Source: Escallonia rubra (lineage: Eukaryota; Streptophyta; Magnoliopsida; Escalloniales; Escalloniaceae). From it: a stretch of 64,000 bases of DNA. Location of the stretch: NCBI GenBank assembly GCA_033065855.1, contig JAVXUO010002934.1:1-64000 (forward strand). Direction: 5' to 3'. Shown one piece after another: positions 52,422-61,907 of this stretch. Position numbers and translations under genes: made by a program. The notes under the pieces were generated by a model. That model was given only the letters and a program-made list of their open reading frames with translations. It searched no databases and had not been told where the DNA came from. Within the stretch, counting starts at the first letter, position 1; each line of letters opens with the position of its first letter.

Positions 52422-52666
52422 AGCTATAAACGGGTGTAGACACTCTTCATCATCGCCGATGTTCTACTTGTTTTGGGTCCTCGGAAAGTAATTGCGCCCC
52501 CCGTGCAACCGAGAATACGCGACTTTTTTTTGTTCATATTTAAAATGGAGTCCTGGCTCAGGATGAAAGCTGGCGGCATAACTCTCATGCTTAATCTGAA
52601 AAAAAAAAGCAATAACTAGACCACCCCTCATTCCCTTTCAGATTTCGGACCTTGAACTCTGAATCT
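52422..52666. other. Unassigned spacer, no gene seen
   Basis: A 62-codon minus-strand open frame (52612-52424) is present, but it starts inside a T-tract and shows no domain I recognise. No repeat or motif stands out apart from GGTGTA at 52433, discussed with the (TA)n borders. Confidence 0.5.
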
Positions 52667-53080
52667 ATGGCTTCGCCACTCTCTTCCTCCACCGCTTTAA
52701 AGTACCCTTACCCGGATGAGGTTTACATTAGGATCTTAGTACCCATCGAGCTCTCTCTGAAGCACCCCTTCTTGTGGAGAACACTGATGCTAGATGTCAT
52801 AGAGAATGAAGGGTTGCTGGGTTTCATCTATGGCACAACCGTAGCACCTCCCGAGAGAACCACCGTACCTGACGATAGCTCCGTCACCGGCACAATGGAG
52901 ACTGAGAATCAGGATTACAAAAACTGGAAGAAAACAGACCAGCTGTTACGACAATGGTTTTTGTCCACCATGGAAGCCCAAGTTCGTTTGCAATTTCAGG
53001 ATTTCCCTTCTGCTAAAGAGATGTGGATGTACTTAGATAAGATGCTCGGTCAGATTCCCGAACCAAGTAAAAGAGGTAAA
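52667..53080 (+). CDS. Copia gag-like (UBN2-type) protein fragment, first exon
   Basis: From the ATG at 52667 a 138-codon frame reaches a strong GTGAGT donor at 53081; without splicing it would run to a stop at 53191. The protein has the N-terminal pattern of Ty1/copia gag: FLWRTLMLDVIENEGLLGFI, then DYKNWKKTDQLLRQWFLSTM and SAKEMWMYLDKMLGQ. The C-terminal half of gag, the zinc knuckle and the rest of a retroelement are not seen downstream; instead the LTR of another element starts at 53500. It may be a gag relic or a gene exon derived from gag. It differs clearly from the gag at 54977, so it is not part of that element. Confidence 0.55.
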
Positions 53081-53499
53081 GTGAGTCTTTTATCTAGTAC
53101 ACCAATCTACCTTGCTATTCTTTTGCTGGGTGGTAAGAATCCCACCATTCAGTTTGAGACAATTTTAATTTTGTCGTTTTCATTCTCATGACAACCACCG
53201 ATTGATTTGCTTGGTTTTCAATTTCATAGTTATGAAACATAATGATACTTACCAAATATCCTCTGAAAATAAGGAGGACAGTTTCGCATTGTCTGGCTAA
53301 CAACTTTCAGGACTTGTATGTATTTATAAGAGGTTGGTTGGTGAGTAGTGTTTAAATTTGATACTTTTGAAAAACGGTAATCGTCCAAGCCCAACGCAAA
53401 TGATTTGCGACAAATACCTGAGGCTTTTTGTTAACCAGGTTGGGGACATTTTGGATGAGAAATGAACTGACCAAATTCCTTTAACTCACTTTTCGCTGG
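53081..53499. other. Spacer before the LTR element, no gene seen
   Basis: AT-rich, with no long frame and no repeat I can recognise. It may be intron or 3' flank of the gag-like exon. Confidence 0.5.
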
Positions 53500-54075
53500 T
53501 GTTAGCCCTATGGTTGGATAACCTAGGCTTACATCTTGTTTTGATGATAACTACACGTTGATTATGTTCTAATGTGTGCTTTGAGTGTATTCTTAGTAGG
53601 TATATACATGCACACTCATGAAGACACATCTGAGAAGTTGGATAGATGGATTAAAGCCAAAGAAGCTTAAAGCTATGGTGACATAATATGGAACCTTCAT
53701 CAAGTCCAATGTCAAAAAGCAAGAAAGAATGCATAGGCTAAGTTACTATCGATTATAATTGATCTTTCCTATTATGTACCTAGTATTGGTTTGATGCTTG
53801 GATTGATGACTATGACCTAAAAAGACCTTAGGACACCTTGTGCATTGCATGTGAGTTCATAACCTTTCACACGAGTGTGGTTCTTGAAAATGAGTGCACT
53901 TTGGAGCTCACTCAGATTTTCTCAAAACTATTTTTGGTGCTAATCTTTTCATATCTTGATAAAACTTTTCATTAGCTTTCCAACGCAAAAAACGGCACCT
54001 CAATCCGAATTTTCTAGAGAAAGTTATGCCCAAAATAGGAAAGGGGGTTCCGTGAGGCAGCCGATAGGCAGCATT

Positions 54076-54193
54076 CCAATGCAGTCGACTGCATTGGTCA
54101 AAATACTGTTCCAACGGCTATTTTCGAGGACAAAACTCCAACGGCTATATTAGAGGGATTACAGTCGACTGCATTGGTTACAGTCGACTGCAA
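54076..54193. promoter_or_regulatory. Palindromic GCAGTCGACTGC cluster in the LTR, upstream of TATA
   Basis: A perfect 22 bp palindrome (54076-54097), CCAATGCAGTC followed by its inverse, is followed by CAGTCGACTGCATTGG at ~54164 and CAGTCGACTGCAATGG at ~54182. All lie 60-165 bp before TATATAAA. The placement suggests a transcription-factor site; function is inferred. Confidence 0.7.
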
Positions 54194-54242
54194 TGGCAGT
54201 TTTGGCCATATTATGCCTAACGGCTATATTTGATCTCTTCTC

Positions 54243-54250
54243 TATATAAA
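54243..54250 (+). promoter_or_regulatory. LTR TATA box
   Basis: TATATAAA in CTCTATATAAATGA, downstream of the palindromes and ~730 bp before gag. Confidence 0.6.
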
Positions 54251-54919
54251 TGATTTGGGGCTTCATTATACACCATGAAAACCACATTCTAAGCCTTCAT
54301 TCATTAGAGAAACATCAAGGCTCATAGATTAAACTTTTCTCTCTTCATCTTCATGATTTTACATCATTAAAGAGAGCATCTTTGTGAGCAATTCTTTGAT
54401 TGAGAGTGAGCATCCTTCAAGTCATCAATTCTCTCATCTCTCTATTACACTAGAGCTTCATTTGTACTCATTTCCTTTCAAGAGGGTTTCTTTGTACACA
54501 TTTGATCTTTGTAAAAGGATTGTGATCAAGGCTTGGGTTTGTCAAGTCTTGGGTGAGCTTTGTGGATTCAAGGCTTGTGCTTGGTGTGGGGATATCACCA
54601 AGTGTTGTAAGGGTTTTGATCTTGACCCGGAAGAAGATTGTTGCTAGTGGATTCTAGTGCTCTTGCAAGGGACTTCCTTGAAGAGGTGGATGTAGGCTTG
54701 AGGGTATATCAAGCCGAACCATTTAAATCTCCTTGTCAAGTATCTCTAACTCAATCTCTTTACTTATTGCTCTTTAATTGTTTGAGATTGTTTAGTTAGC
54801 ATCTTCATTGAAGTATTACTTGATTTGTTTGAGATTTATGATTGTGCTTAGTTTAAATTCCCCATTATATTTCAAAAACCCTATTCACCCCCCTCTAGGG
54901 TTGTTTTATTGGTTTCAAG

Positions 54920-54931
54920 TGGTATCAGAGC
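54920..54931 (+). other. Primer binding site for initiator tRNA-Met
   Basis: TGGTATCAGAGC, complementary to the 3' end of plant initiator tRNA-Met, two bases after the LTR. This is the usual copia primer site. Confidence 0.95.
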
Positions 54932-54976
54932 CTCGGCTCTTGATTTTTTGGTTAACACCTAGAGAGTTAAAAGATC

Positions 54977-56476
54977 ATGGGGTTTCCTAGTCTTGAGGGG
55001 AGTTCTATTACTAGGCCTCCACTTTTTGATGGGTCTTCATATAGTATATGGAAAATTAAGATGCGAGTATTTTTAGAATCTTTAGATTATGAAATGTGGG
55101 GAATTGTTGAAGATGGCCCTTATGTTCCAACCAAGAGGATTAGGAATAAGCTTGTGCCAAAGGAGAAATCCGAATTTAATGACTATGATAGAAATATGCT
55201 TTGCATGAATTCTAGAGCTAAGAATTGTCTTGTTTGTGCTCTAAACGCAAATGAACTCAATCGAGTTATTGCGTGTGATTCGGCTAAGAGTATGTGGGAT
55301 ACACTTCAAGTCACTCATGAAGGGACTTCTCTTCTAAGAGATTCAAAGATGAATTTATGGCATAGAGAATATGAATTGTTTCAAATATTTTCCGATGAAT
55401 CTATTATGGAAATGAATTTTCGTTTCATTAAAATTGTTAATACTTTGAAACAATTAGGAAAAGATTTCTCTAACGGTGATCTTGTGAGAAAGGTAATTAG
55501 GTCATTACCTAGAGAATGGAATGCAAAAATCACCGCACTTCAAGAATCAAAGGATCTTAATACCTTCCCGTTGGATGAATTAATTTGCTCATTGATGACC
55601 TATGAAATGCAACTCGAATCATCCGGGCAAAAAGTTCCAAAGAAGAAGAAGAAGTGCATTGCTCTTAAAGCTTCATCAATGATGGATCAATCTTCAAGTG
55701 AAGAGGAAGAAGACTTGAATAACAAGGAGATAAACATACTTGCAAAGGAATTCAATGAGTTTCTCAAACTTAAGAAAGTTGGAAACTCACACAAGAGCAA
55801 GAATGATTCAAGTGTAGAGATTACCTCATGGGAGAATAAGAAGAAGAAAGGGTCAAGAAAGAAGCACTCCATAAAGAGATCAATCGAAGCCATTATTTGG
55901 AGCGATAATGACTCAAGTGGAGATGAATGTGGTGATTTCGATGATAGAGATTCAAATCTATGCTTCATGGCTCAAAAAGAAAATGAGGTAAATTCTTCAT
56001 ATAGTGATAGTGATAGCAATTTTTCCAATGATGATATTTATGATGCTTATGCTCTTTTATACGAAGAATCCATGAAATTAGCCAAGAAAAATTGTTCTTT
56101 GAAAAAACAAGTGCGTACGATTTCAAAAGAGCTAGATGACTTAAAAAGTGAAAATAATGAGTTGCATGCCAAGAATGAATGCATATCTAGCCATTTATAT
56201 GTGGAGAATGTGAATAATGATTTGGTTGAATTAATTGCTAACACTCCTAGCACAAAACAAATCTCTTGCAAAACTTTGGCTCTAGAAAAACAAAATGAAG
56301 ATTTAAAACTTGAGATTTGTGATTTGAAAAGATGCCTTGAAAATTTTGTTGATGGTAAAAACAACTTGGATGTCATGCTTGGACACCAAAGAGTTGGCCT
56401 AAACAAAGGCGGTGTTGGATTAGATCCCCTCACCTTGCCTCCTAAAGTTTTTAAACAACAAGCTAGGTTAAATCAC
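54977..56476 (+). CDS. Copia gag polyprotein, cut at its C-terminus by a CACTA element
   Basis: The ATG at 54977 opens ~500 codons; the final residues up to the stop at 56497 come from the inserted CACTA. Gag forms the particle and packages RNA. Residues ~12-210 are the UBN2/DUF4219 gag region (PPLFDGSSYSIWKIKMRVFL, SAKSMWDTLQVTHEG, VRKVIRSLPREW). Basic KKKKK and KKKKGSRKK stretches and acidic serine-rich segments follow, then a coiled coil (~370-460). No CCHC zinc knuckle is seen where related gags have one, and the pattern KNNLDVMLGHQR near the end normally precedes pol. The frame is open, so the copy was intact until the insertion. Confidence 0.88.
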
Positions 56477-56493
56477 TACAAGAAAACAGACTT

Positions 56494-56826
56494 TTAGCGA
56501 CGGGTAAATCCGTCGCTAAAAGCCCAAAATCCGTCGCTAAAGGAATTAGCGACGGATTCACCGTCGCTAAAAATCCCTCGTATAAAAGCCCGTCACTAAT
56601 AGTTTAGCGACGGAATTTTTAAATCCGTCGCTAAATATGTGATTTTTACCGACGGATTTATTTTTCATTAGCGACGGAATGTCCGTCGCTAATTATATTT
56701 TTAAAATTTTAATTTATTTTCTTTTTCGTCCAATTAGCGACGGATTAAATATTTAGCGACGGAATATTCCGTCGCTAAATATTTAATTGAAAGGAATATT
56801 TTAGCGACGGAATAAATCCGTCGCCA
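56494..56826. repeat. CACTA subterminal repeats, GCGACGG/CCGTCGC
   Basis: About 14 copies by my count of TAGCGACGG or its inverse CCGTCGCTA, in alternating orientation and often paired as small hairpins. Such subterminal arrays are the usual binding sites of TNPA-type proteins. Confidence 0.9.
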
Positions 56827-56954
56827 AAAGTCAATATTTTTTTAAATTTTTTTTTTTTTTTCAATTACCTAAACCTGTACAGAAATACAATTCTCAACAA
56901 CAACGCGCAATAAGCGAAATACAGAAAAAAATATATAATCAATTAGAAAAAATA

Positions 56955-56960
56955 TTTATT
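56955..56960 (-). terminator. Possible polyadenylation signal of the CACTA transposase gene
   Basis: AATAAA on the minus strand, ~125 bp after the stop codon at 57084. Confidence 0.35.
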
Positions 56961-57083
56961 ATAAAAGAAACTAATACATGTACAAGCCGGGAACCGGAGA
57001 TAGCCGGTTAGGAGAGGGGAGAAGAGTACAACCCGGGCGCGGGGGCGGGGGGGAAGCTAGGAACGGGCACAGGAAGGGGCTCA

Positions 57084-58733
57084 TCAGGGGTTCCCGAGTC
57101 CCGGATCTGGATCCTGCTGATCCGGGGCCGGGGCGGCTGGTCCAGCAGTGCCCTGCTCCCTCATCATCCGGCACACCACTGTAGCAATGCGCTCGATATC
57201 CTCCTCGTGCAACTGAGGCCGAGGAGCCGGTGTCTGTGGAGGGGCAGCAGGGGGTGAGGACGCTCCTATCACGGCACGAAGAGTCGTGCTAGGCAGGCCG
57301 CGTATGCGGCCTTTCGGCCGATTCACGACCTCCGGCGTGACCAGCCATCGCTTCAACCCCCCAGTACTCGCAGCCGTACTAGTGGACGCTGATGGCTGTC
57401 CGGACTGCTGCTCGGACCCCCTTAGCTGTTCATACGAGGCCCGCAAAAATAGTGGTTTAACGATATGTTATGGCATTAATTAACGAAACAGACATCGAGG
57501 ATAGAAAGAAACAGATTAACTTAAATAAATTGACTCACATCGATCCGCCGGGCAATATCTGAAATATAGTCGCCCGCCTGGTACGTCTCGTCCTTGTCCT
57601 TCTTCCGCACGTGCGTCTGAGTATAGGTCAGAGCTATGACCTCATCCTCCTCTAGATCCGGGTGCTCGACCGCGTTCATATGTCGGACGATGTCGTGTGG
57701 CACCGACCCCCCCGTGTGCGTCGGATCTCTGTTCTGTCTGTTCTGAGCCCCGCTCTTACTCTTGGCGTCCCAACCTGGATCCGCAGCCCACCGATCTATC
57801 ATCTCCCCCCATACACGGTGAGATATCCAATGTGGGGGATATTTCGTCATGTCCGTCATCGGGGCACCCGCGGGCAGCGCCCTCTTCGCCCGGTCCCGTG
57901 CATCGTGGAGCCATCGGCGGTAATTCTTGCCGATGTAATTAAAGAAAGCCTGTTGCCCCAGTCCCTGCTGCTCAGGCGTATCAAACGTGAACCCCTCCTG
58001 TAATGCATTCAATAACACAAATTAACAACATAAAACAAACTGTAATTTAACATTTACTAACGCTGAAAAAAATACTTCACCGTACCAGCCACTCCTCCCA
58101 TAGGGCCTCCCTCGCAGCGGCATCCCATTCCTTCCAGTACAGGCGTGGCTCGAAGAATCGGCCCTTCATAAGAACGCCGATCTTCGTCCTCGCCATATTC
58201 TCCAGGATCCTGCCAAATAAGTAATTAAATTAATTAATACAGTTCAAATATAAATTAACACCCAAAATTTTTAGGCATAAGGCATGAGGTGATATTTTTA
58301 GTACTTACAGGCCCTCATGCGTGAGCGTAACGCTCTGTTTACGCTGGGGGTCGATGCGTACCCCGCGTGTCGGACCACGGCCTCGTCGAGATCCTACAAA
58401 ACACAGACATTAATACAGTTCAAATATAAGGCTAGCGAAAATGTAGGAAACACCGTTATCAACTATACCTGAGGTAGAACCCACAGAAGATGGAGACGGC
58501 TGGGGCGACGACAATGGCTGGGGCGACGGCGATGGCTGGGGCGACGGTGACGGCGACAGCTGGGGCTGGGCCCCCGATGGCTGTCCGCGATCACTCTGTG
58601 CCCCGTCATCAGTAGGCAATGACGAGGTGGGACTAATCGGGGAGGAAGCAGCTCGGCGTCCAGCCCGGCCACGAATAGCCCGTATCCTATCCATATCTGA
58701 CTTCATATAGATTATATACAAAGACATTAACAC
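57084..58733 (-). CDS. En/Spm-type plant transposase (Transposase_24-like), about five exons
   Basis: Likely exons: ~58733-58469, 58393-58309, 58209-58086, 57997-57539, ~57440-57084. The first encodes a Ser/Pro/Gln-rich leader (PSPSPQPSPSPQ). The central exon has the Ptta/En/Spm transposase pattern: YRRWLHDARDRAKR, WGEMIDRW, a CACTA-typical NRQNRDPTHTGGS and TYTQTHVRKKDKDETYQAGD. The last has NRPKGRIRGLPS and a C-terminal heptad-like IERIATVVCRMM. These proteins bind the CACTA subterminal repeats, which lie just downstream. The exon 3 junction is in frame only with the weaker GTACGG donor (58085). The expected last acceptor reads TTTTTGCGG, lacking AG; an in-frame CAG at ~57426 might replace it. 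The start could be an internal Met (58706 or 58694). The copy may be decaying. Confidence 0.75.
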
Positions 58734-58870
58734 GTGAAAAACAATAATTTAGGCATAAATCATCATCGGCACTATATATATATATATGAACGAATGTGCA
58801 AAAACACATCAATAAACACCAAGTTCTAAAATGTTACTACATTTTTCCCGTGATGTTACAACATTACAAG

Positions 58871-59251
58871 TCAATCATTTTCAGTTTGCGAATCATCTTC
58901 ATCACTATCCTCGTCGCCCTCTTCTTCGTGGGACTCGTCGTCCTCTTCATCTTCTAATTCATCCTCTTCATCAGTAGACTCGGTCACATCATCTCCAACA
59001 CTTTCAACATCTTCCGCGTCATCATATACGACTTCTTCTCCCACAAGAAGTGTTGTTGGAAGAGGAAGATCGTCCTCCTCGTTGTTGACCTCAACAGGGA
59101 ACAAGACACGTGGTTGGTCGGCTTGAAAGGAGTCTAGCTCACTGTCATATGTCACGGGCAATTTCTTGGACTTGATAGTTGTATACCAATTCCGACACCT
59201 CATATAGGGTGTCGATATGGTGTCCGATACGTTTCTGACACCTCTGGACAC
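58871..59251 (-). pseudogene. Acidic C-terminal remnant, probably of a CACTA TNPD-type transposase
   Basis: A frame encodes YTTIKSKKLPVTYDSELDSF, PRVLFPVEVNNEEDDLPLP and a long Asp/Glu tail to the stop at 58871. It sits just upstream, on the same strand, of the Transposase_24 gene, where the larger transposase normally ends. Its upstream part runs into the 21 bp G-box array, so the catalytic region is missing. The assignment rests mainly on position; the sequence itself shows no diagnostic motif. Confidence 0.4.
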
Positions 59252-59361
59252 GTGTCAGACACATACCGACACGTGTCTGACACATACCGACACGTGTCCG
59301 ACGCCTTTGGACACGTGTCCGACGCCTCCGGACACGTGTCCGATGCCCAGCGACACGCACC
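59226..59361. repeat. 21 bp-period array of the palindrome GACACGTGTC
   Basis: Exact GACACGTGTC occurs at 59247, 59268, 59289, 59310 and 59331, each 21 bp apart. Degenerate copies fall in register at 59226 (GATACGTTTC) and 59352 (GACACGCAC). Each centre is a CACGTG G-box. The spacers are (C/A)GAC(A/G)C(C/A)T-like. Confidence 0.95.
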
Positions 59362-59439
59362 TCCGGACATATCGGCGTACGTTAATTTGTTTTCTAAATG
59401 TCGGACACCGTCGATCAGACGTGGTGTCCGTGTCTGCGC

Positions 59440-59870
59440 TAACTAACAGGTATCTCAATCCAATTGGGTCCCATCCTCCGTCAACAATCTCAATTCTCAA
59501 TTCTCAAATGCTCAATGCAATAAAAATTAACAAAAATCACACATTCAATCCAATTGGGTCCCATCCTCCGTCAATAATCTCAATATCTCAAATGCACAAT
59601 TAACAATCTAAAATCATCAATTAACAACCAGGCTCATCATCAATTCATAATCGCAATTACTTCAAATGCACAGCTAATAACCTAAAATCATCGATCAATA
59701 ATCACAATTATAAAACGCACAATTAACAACCTAAAATTATCAAACAAATGAGCAATGTTCAAATTTTTTAAAAACTGTTCAAAATTCACATATCCGATGC
59801 GCTTGAATTATTTCAATTTAGGGTTCGATTGTATTAGGGCATTCAATTTAGGGTTCAATTAGTTTCATTT
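59440..59870. repeat. AT-rich tail of CACTA-1 with two ~90 bp-spaced repeats
   Basis: CAATTGGGTCCCATCCTCCG occurs at 59461 and 59551. The following AATCATC(A/G)AT(C/T)AA text also recurs. The same unit, one base changed, occurs at 60948 in the second CACTA. No gene seen. Confidence 0.75.
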
Positions 59871-60553
59871 AGGACCGGTTCCCTTTGTGAAAATTCCATG
59901 TGGAAATTATGTCATCTTAATGCTTCACAATGCCATCCATACACACACCCCTTTTGGTAATGCCGAAAAGGGAATATGACTCGGTTAGACATTCAGTTGT
60001 GTTTGTTTGATATTGTTGGCATGCATTGATTGAGGGGGAGCATACATTATGATGGAATATGCATAAGATAACTTGATAGGGGGAGCTTACATGCTTGAAT
60101 CATATACTATCTTGTTACTCTTGAAATATGCATAAAGTAGAATGAGATTATTGAGCTACTTTGAATATCTTTCTTTGGATCATGAAGGAACTCTTGATGT
60201 CATCAGTATGAGTTCATGAGTTATATGCACTTCACGCCATTATCTTGCTTATAACTATCTCTTCACACATGCATACCCTTGTCTCTTTGTTGATGACAAA
60301 GGGGGAGAAATAATCTTGATTCTATATGCTATGTGATTGTGTGTTTTGAGAGAACATTAGAGAAATAGCATATCTTGTTTTAGCTAGGGAAGCTAGCTAC
60401 AAGCTTAATTGCTATATGAGATAAATTGACATATCTTGAGTATACAAGCAATGATTGAGTGTTCTATGTGAGATTGTTGTGCTTAATTGACTATCATATG
60501 ATACATCTTACCCTATATAGAATCAATGTTTGTCATCATCAAAAAGGGGGAGA
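59871..60553 (+). other. Retrotransposon 3' non-coding region with four polypurine tracts
   Basis: AGGGGGAG-type motifs lie at ~60033, 60078, 60300 and 60545, the last touching the 3' LTR. No pol-like frame exists here. Several polypurine tracts before the 3' LTR are characteristic of Sireviruses. Confidence 0.75.
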
Positions 60554-60571
60554 TTGTTAGCCATATGGTTG
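60554..60571 (+). repeat. First 18 bp of the 3' LTR, then interrupted
   Basis: TGTTAGCCATATGGTTGG matches the 5' LTR start with one mismatch. A CACTA terminus follows directly. Confidence 0.88.
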
Positions 60572-61130
60572 GCACTACAAGGAATAACGTCTTTAGCGAC
60601 GGATTTTCCCGTCGCTAAAGGCCTATATTCCGTCGCTAAAACTTTTAGCGACGGAATGACCGTCGCTAAAAGTCCCTCGTATAAAAGGCCGTTGCTAAAA
60701 GTTTTGCGACGGAATTATAAAATCCGTCGTCTAATATAGAACTTTTGGCGACGGATTTATCACTTAATTAGCGACGGAATATCCGTTGCTAATTATGTTT
60801 TACGTACTTTAATTTATTTTCTTTTTACGAAATTAGCGACGGGATACAATATTTAGCGACGGAATTAATCCGTCGCTAAAAGTTAAAGTCATTTTTTTAA
60901 TTTTTTTTTATTTTTTAATGCGCAAACGCTTAATGAAAAATTCAAACCAATTGAGTCCCATCCTCCGTCAACAATCTCAGTATATCAAATGCACGATTAA
61001 CAATCTAAAATCATCGATTAAAACAAATCATCGATCAATAATACAATATTTTTCAAAATCATCGATCAATAATACAATATTGTTCAAAATCATCGATCAA
61101 TAGTCAATGTTCGCAACATTGTTCAAATAA
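60572..61130 (-). mobile_element. Second CACTA element, left end (right end not found)
   Basis: It starts CACTACAAGGAATAACG and carries TAGCGACGG/CCGTCGCTA subterminal repeats aligned along ~370 bp with those at 56474. It then goes directly to the CAATTGAGTCCCATCCTCCG unit (60948) that in the first CACTA lies beyond the transposase genes. No matching right terminus is visible before 64000, so the listed end only marks where recognisable CACTA sequence stops. The minus-strand B3 gene follows and may lie inside the element. Confidence 0.75.
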
Positions 61131-61138
61131 AATGTACA

Positions 61139-61575
61139 TTAGGGGAAAGGCTTTTCACAAGTGCTTTCATCAAACACGCTGACTTGAAAACGCATTTGCC
61201 CCATGTGTTGAAAGACTACAAAGTCTCCTAGATGGAGGTCATGTTGTTGCACGAATTCGTTCCAACCCTCTTCGAAGCAAAGAACCTCTTCGCCAACCTT
61301 CTTCTTCAATTTAACAAGCCATGACCCCTTACAGCTGGTTAAAGTTGCTTCAAATCTCAACGTGGTGAGCAATCGCCAAAATGCTACCGGTATGGCCTAA
61401 CATATTCATAATACAGTAAGACATGTAAGTTTTTAACCAAAGATAAAACTTTTAACACACACGAAAACATAGAGAAAGCGGGATGACATACAAGTTCTGT
61501 CTCAAAACCAGGCATCATGACCTTGAAGAAATGCCTGTTGACTGAAACGTCCCTGTTCACCGAAGCAGAAGCCAT
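61139..61575 (-). CDS. Compact B3 DNA-binding domain protein (REM-like), two exons, 113 aa
   Basis: Exon 1 (61575-61492) encodes 28 residues with NRHFFKVMMPGFETEL. A GTATGT donor and a TTAG acceptor (61398-61397) join it in frame to exon 2 (61396-61139), which starts AIPVAFWRLL and continues SWLVKLKKKVGEEVLCFEEG, GDFVVFQHMGQMRFQVSVFD, then STCEKPFP and stop. This is one complete B3 fold, a plant-specific DNA-binding domain of nuclear transcription factors of the REM group. Most REM proteins are longer and have several domains; this one is little more than the domain. It begins ~570 bp inside the second CACTA end, so capture by the transposon is possible. The frame has no damage. Confidence 0.82.
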
Positions 61576-61710
61576 TTAACCTACTTTAACATGAAAAACC
61601 AATCGATGATTATTCAATCGAAGATGATTTTACACTACTTATAGTATGATAACAAGTAGTGTTACACCGAATTGAAGCAGAAGCCATTTAACCTACTTTA
61701 ACATGAAAAC
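61562..61710. repeat. Direct repeat of the B3 gene start region
   Basis: GAAGCAGAAGCCATTTAACC and the next ~16 bases occur at 61562 and again at ~61674, about 112 bp apart. Each copy includes the inverse of the start context AAATGGCTTCTGC, so a second ATG with the same first codons exists upstream of the gene. Confidence 0.85.
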
Positions 61711-61907
61711 TCATTAATAACAAATAGTTCAGCCTTACTTTGTTGCAAAAAGCAACAGTGCACATTAGAGATGAAATTTTGTTAAGAACTAGGTAGATAA
61801 CCCCCCACTAGTTCCAGATTATATTGCACTAAAAATGAAACCACATTGACCTCAAATTATCGGTAATAATCCCATCTGTCTCGAGATGTTGAATATTTTT
61901 CCACGCG

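Larger units (their letters stand above)
53500..54917 (+). repeat. 5' LTR
   Basis: Starts TGTTAGCCCTATGGTTGG, identical with one change to 60554-60571 after the last polypurine tract, and ends ...TGGTTTCA two bases before the primer site. It contains palindromes and a TATA box, as expected for U3. The 3' LTR is broken after 18 bp, so the right limit rests on the primer site and a terminal CA. Confidence 0.85.
56474..59870 (-). mobile_element. CACTA (En/Spm-type) transposon inserted in gag (right border unclear)
   Basis: The left end is CACTACAAGAAAACAGAC, the standard CACTA terminus, breaking the gag frame. It is followed by subterminal repeats and by minus-strand transposase exons. An inverted CTTGTAGTG terminus is not found on the right, so the border is set only by where retrotransposon 3' sequence seems to resume (~59870). 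The missing end, and only a C-terminal remnant of the larger transposase, point to a deletion derivative. Confidence 0.75.
53500..60571 (+). mobile_element. Sirevirus-like Ty1/copia LTR retrotransposon, gag-only and broken by CACTA insertions
   Basis: Parts in order: 5' LTR (53500-54917), tRNA-Met primer site, gag ORF, an inserted CACTA element, an AT-rich 3' region with four polypurine motifs (AGGGGGAG at ~60033, 60078 and 60300; the last at 60541-60553) and 18 bp of the 3' LTR, TGTTAGCCATATGGTTGG, which matches the 5' LTR start with one change. No protease, integrase, reverse transcriptase or RNase H is visible, so it is non-autonomous or internally deleted. Multiple polypurine tracts and LTR palindromes are recorded features of the Sirevirus lineage. 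Confidence 0.85.

Noticed and set aside
52424-52612. 62-codon minus-strand frame
   Set aside because: Begins in a T-tract and has no recognisable domain or splice context that I trust.
54384-54647. 87-codon frame inside the 5' LTR
   Set aside because: Lies in the LTR transcript leader with no gag-like or other domain.
59226-59361. Regular short repeats resembling a CRISPR array
   Set aside because: The spacers are themselves repeated, the unit is only 21 bp and the DNA is from a plant genome.
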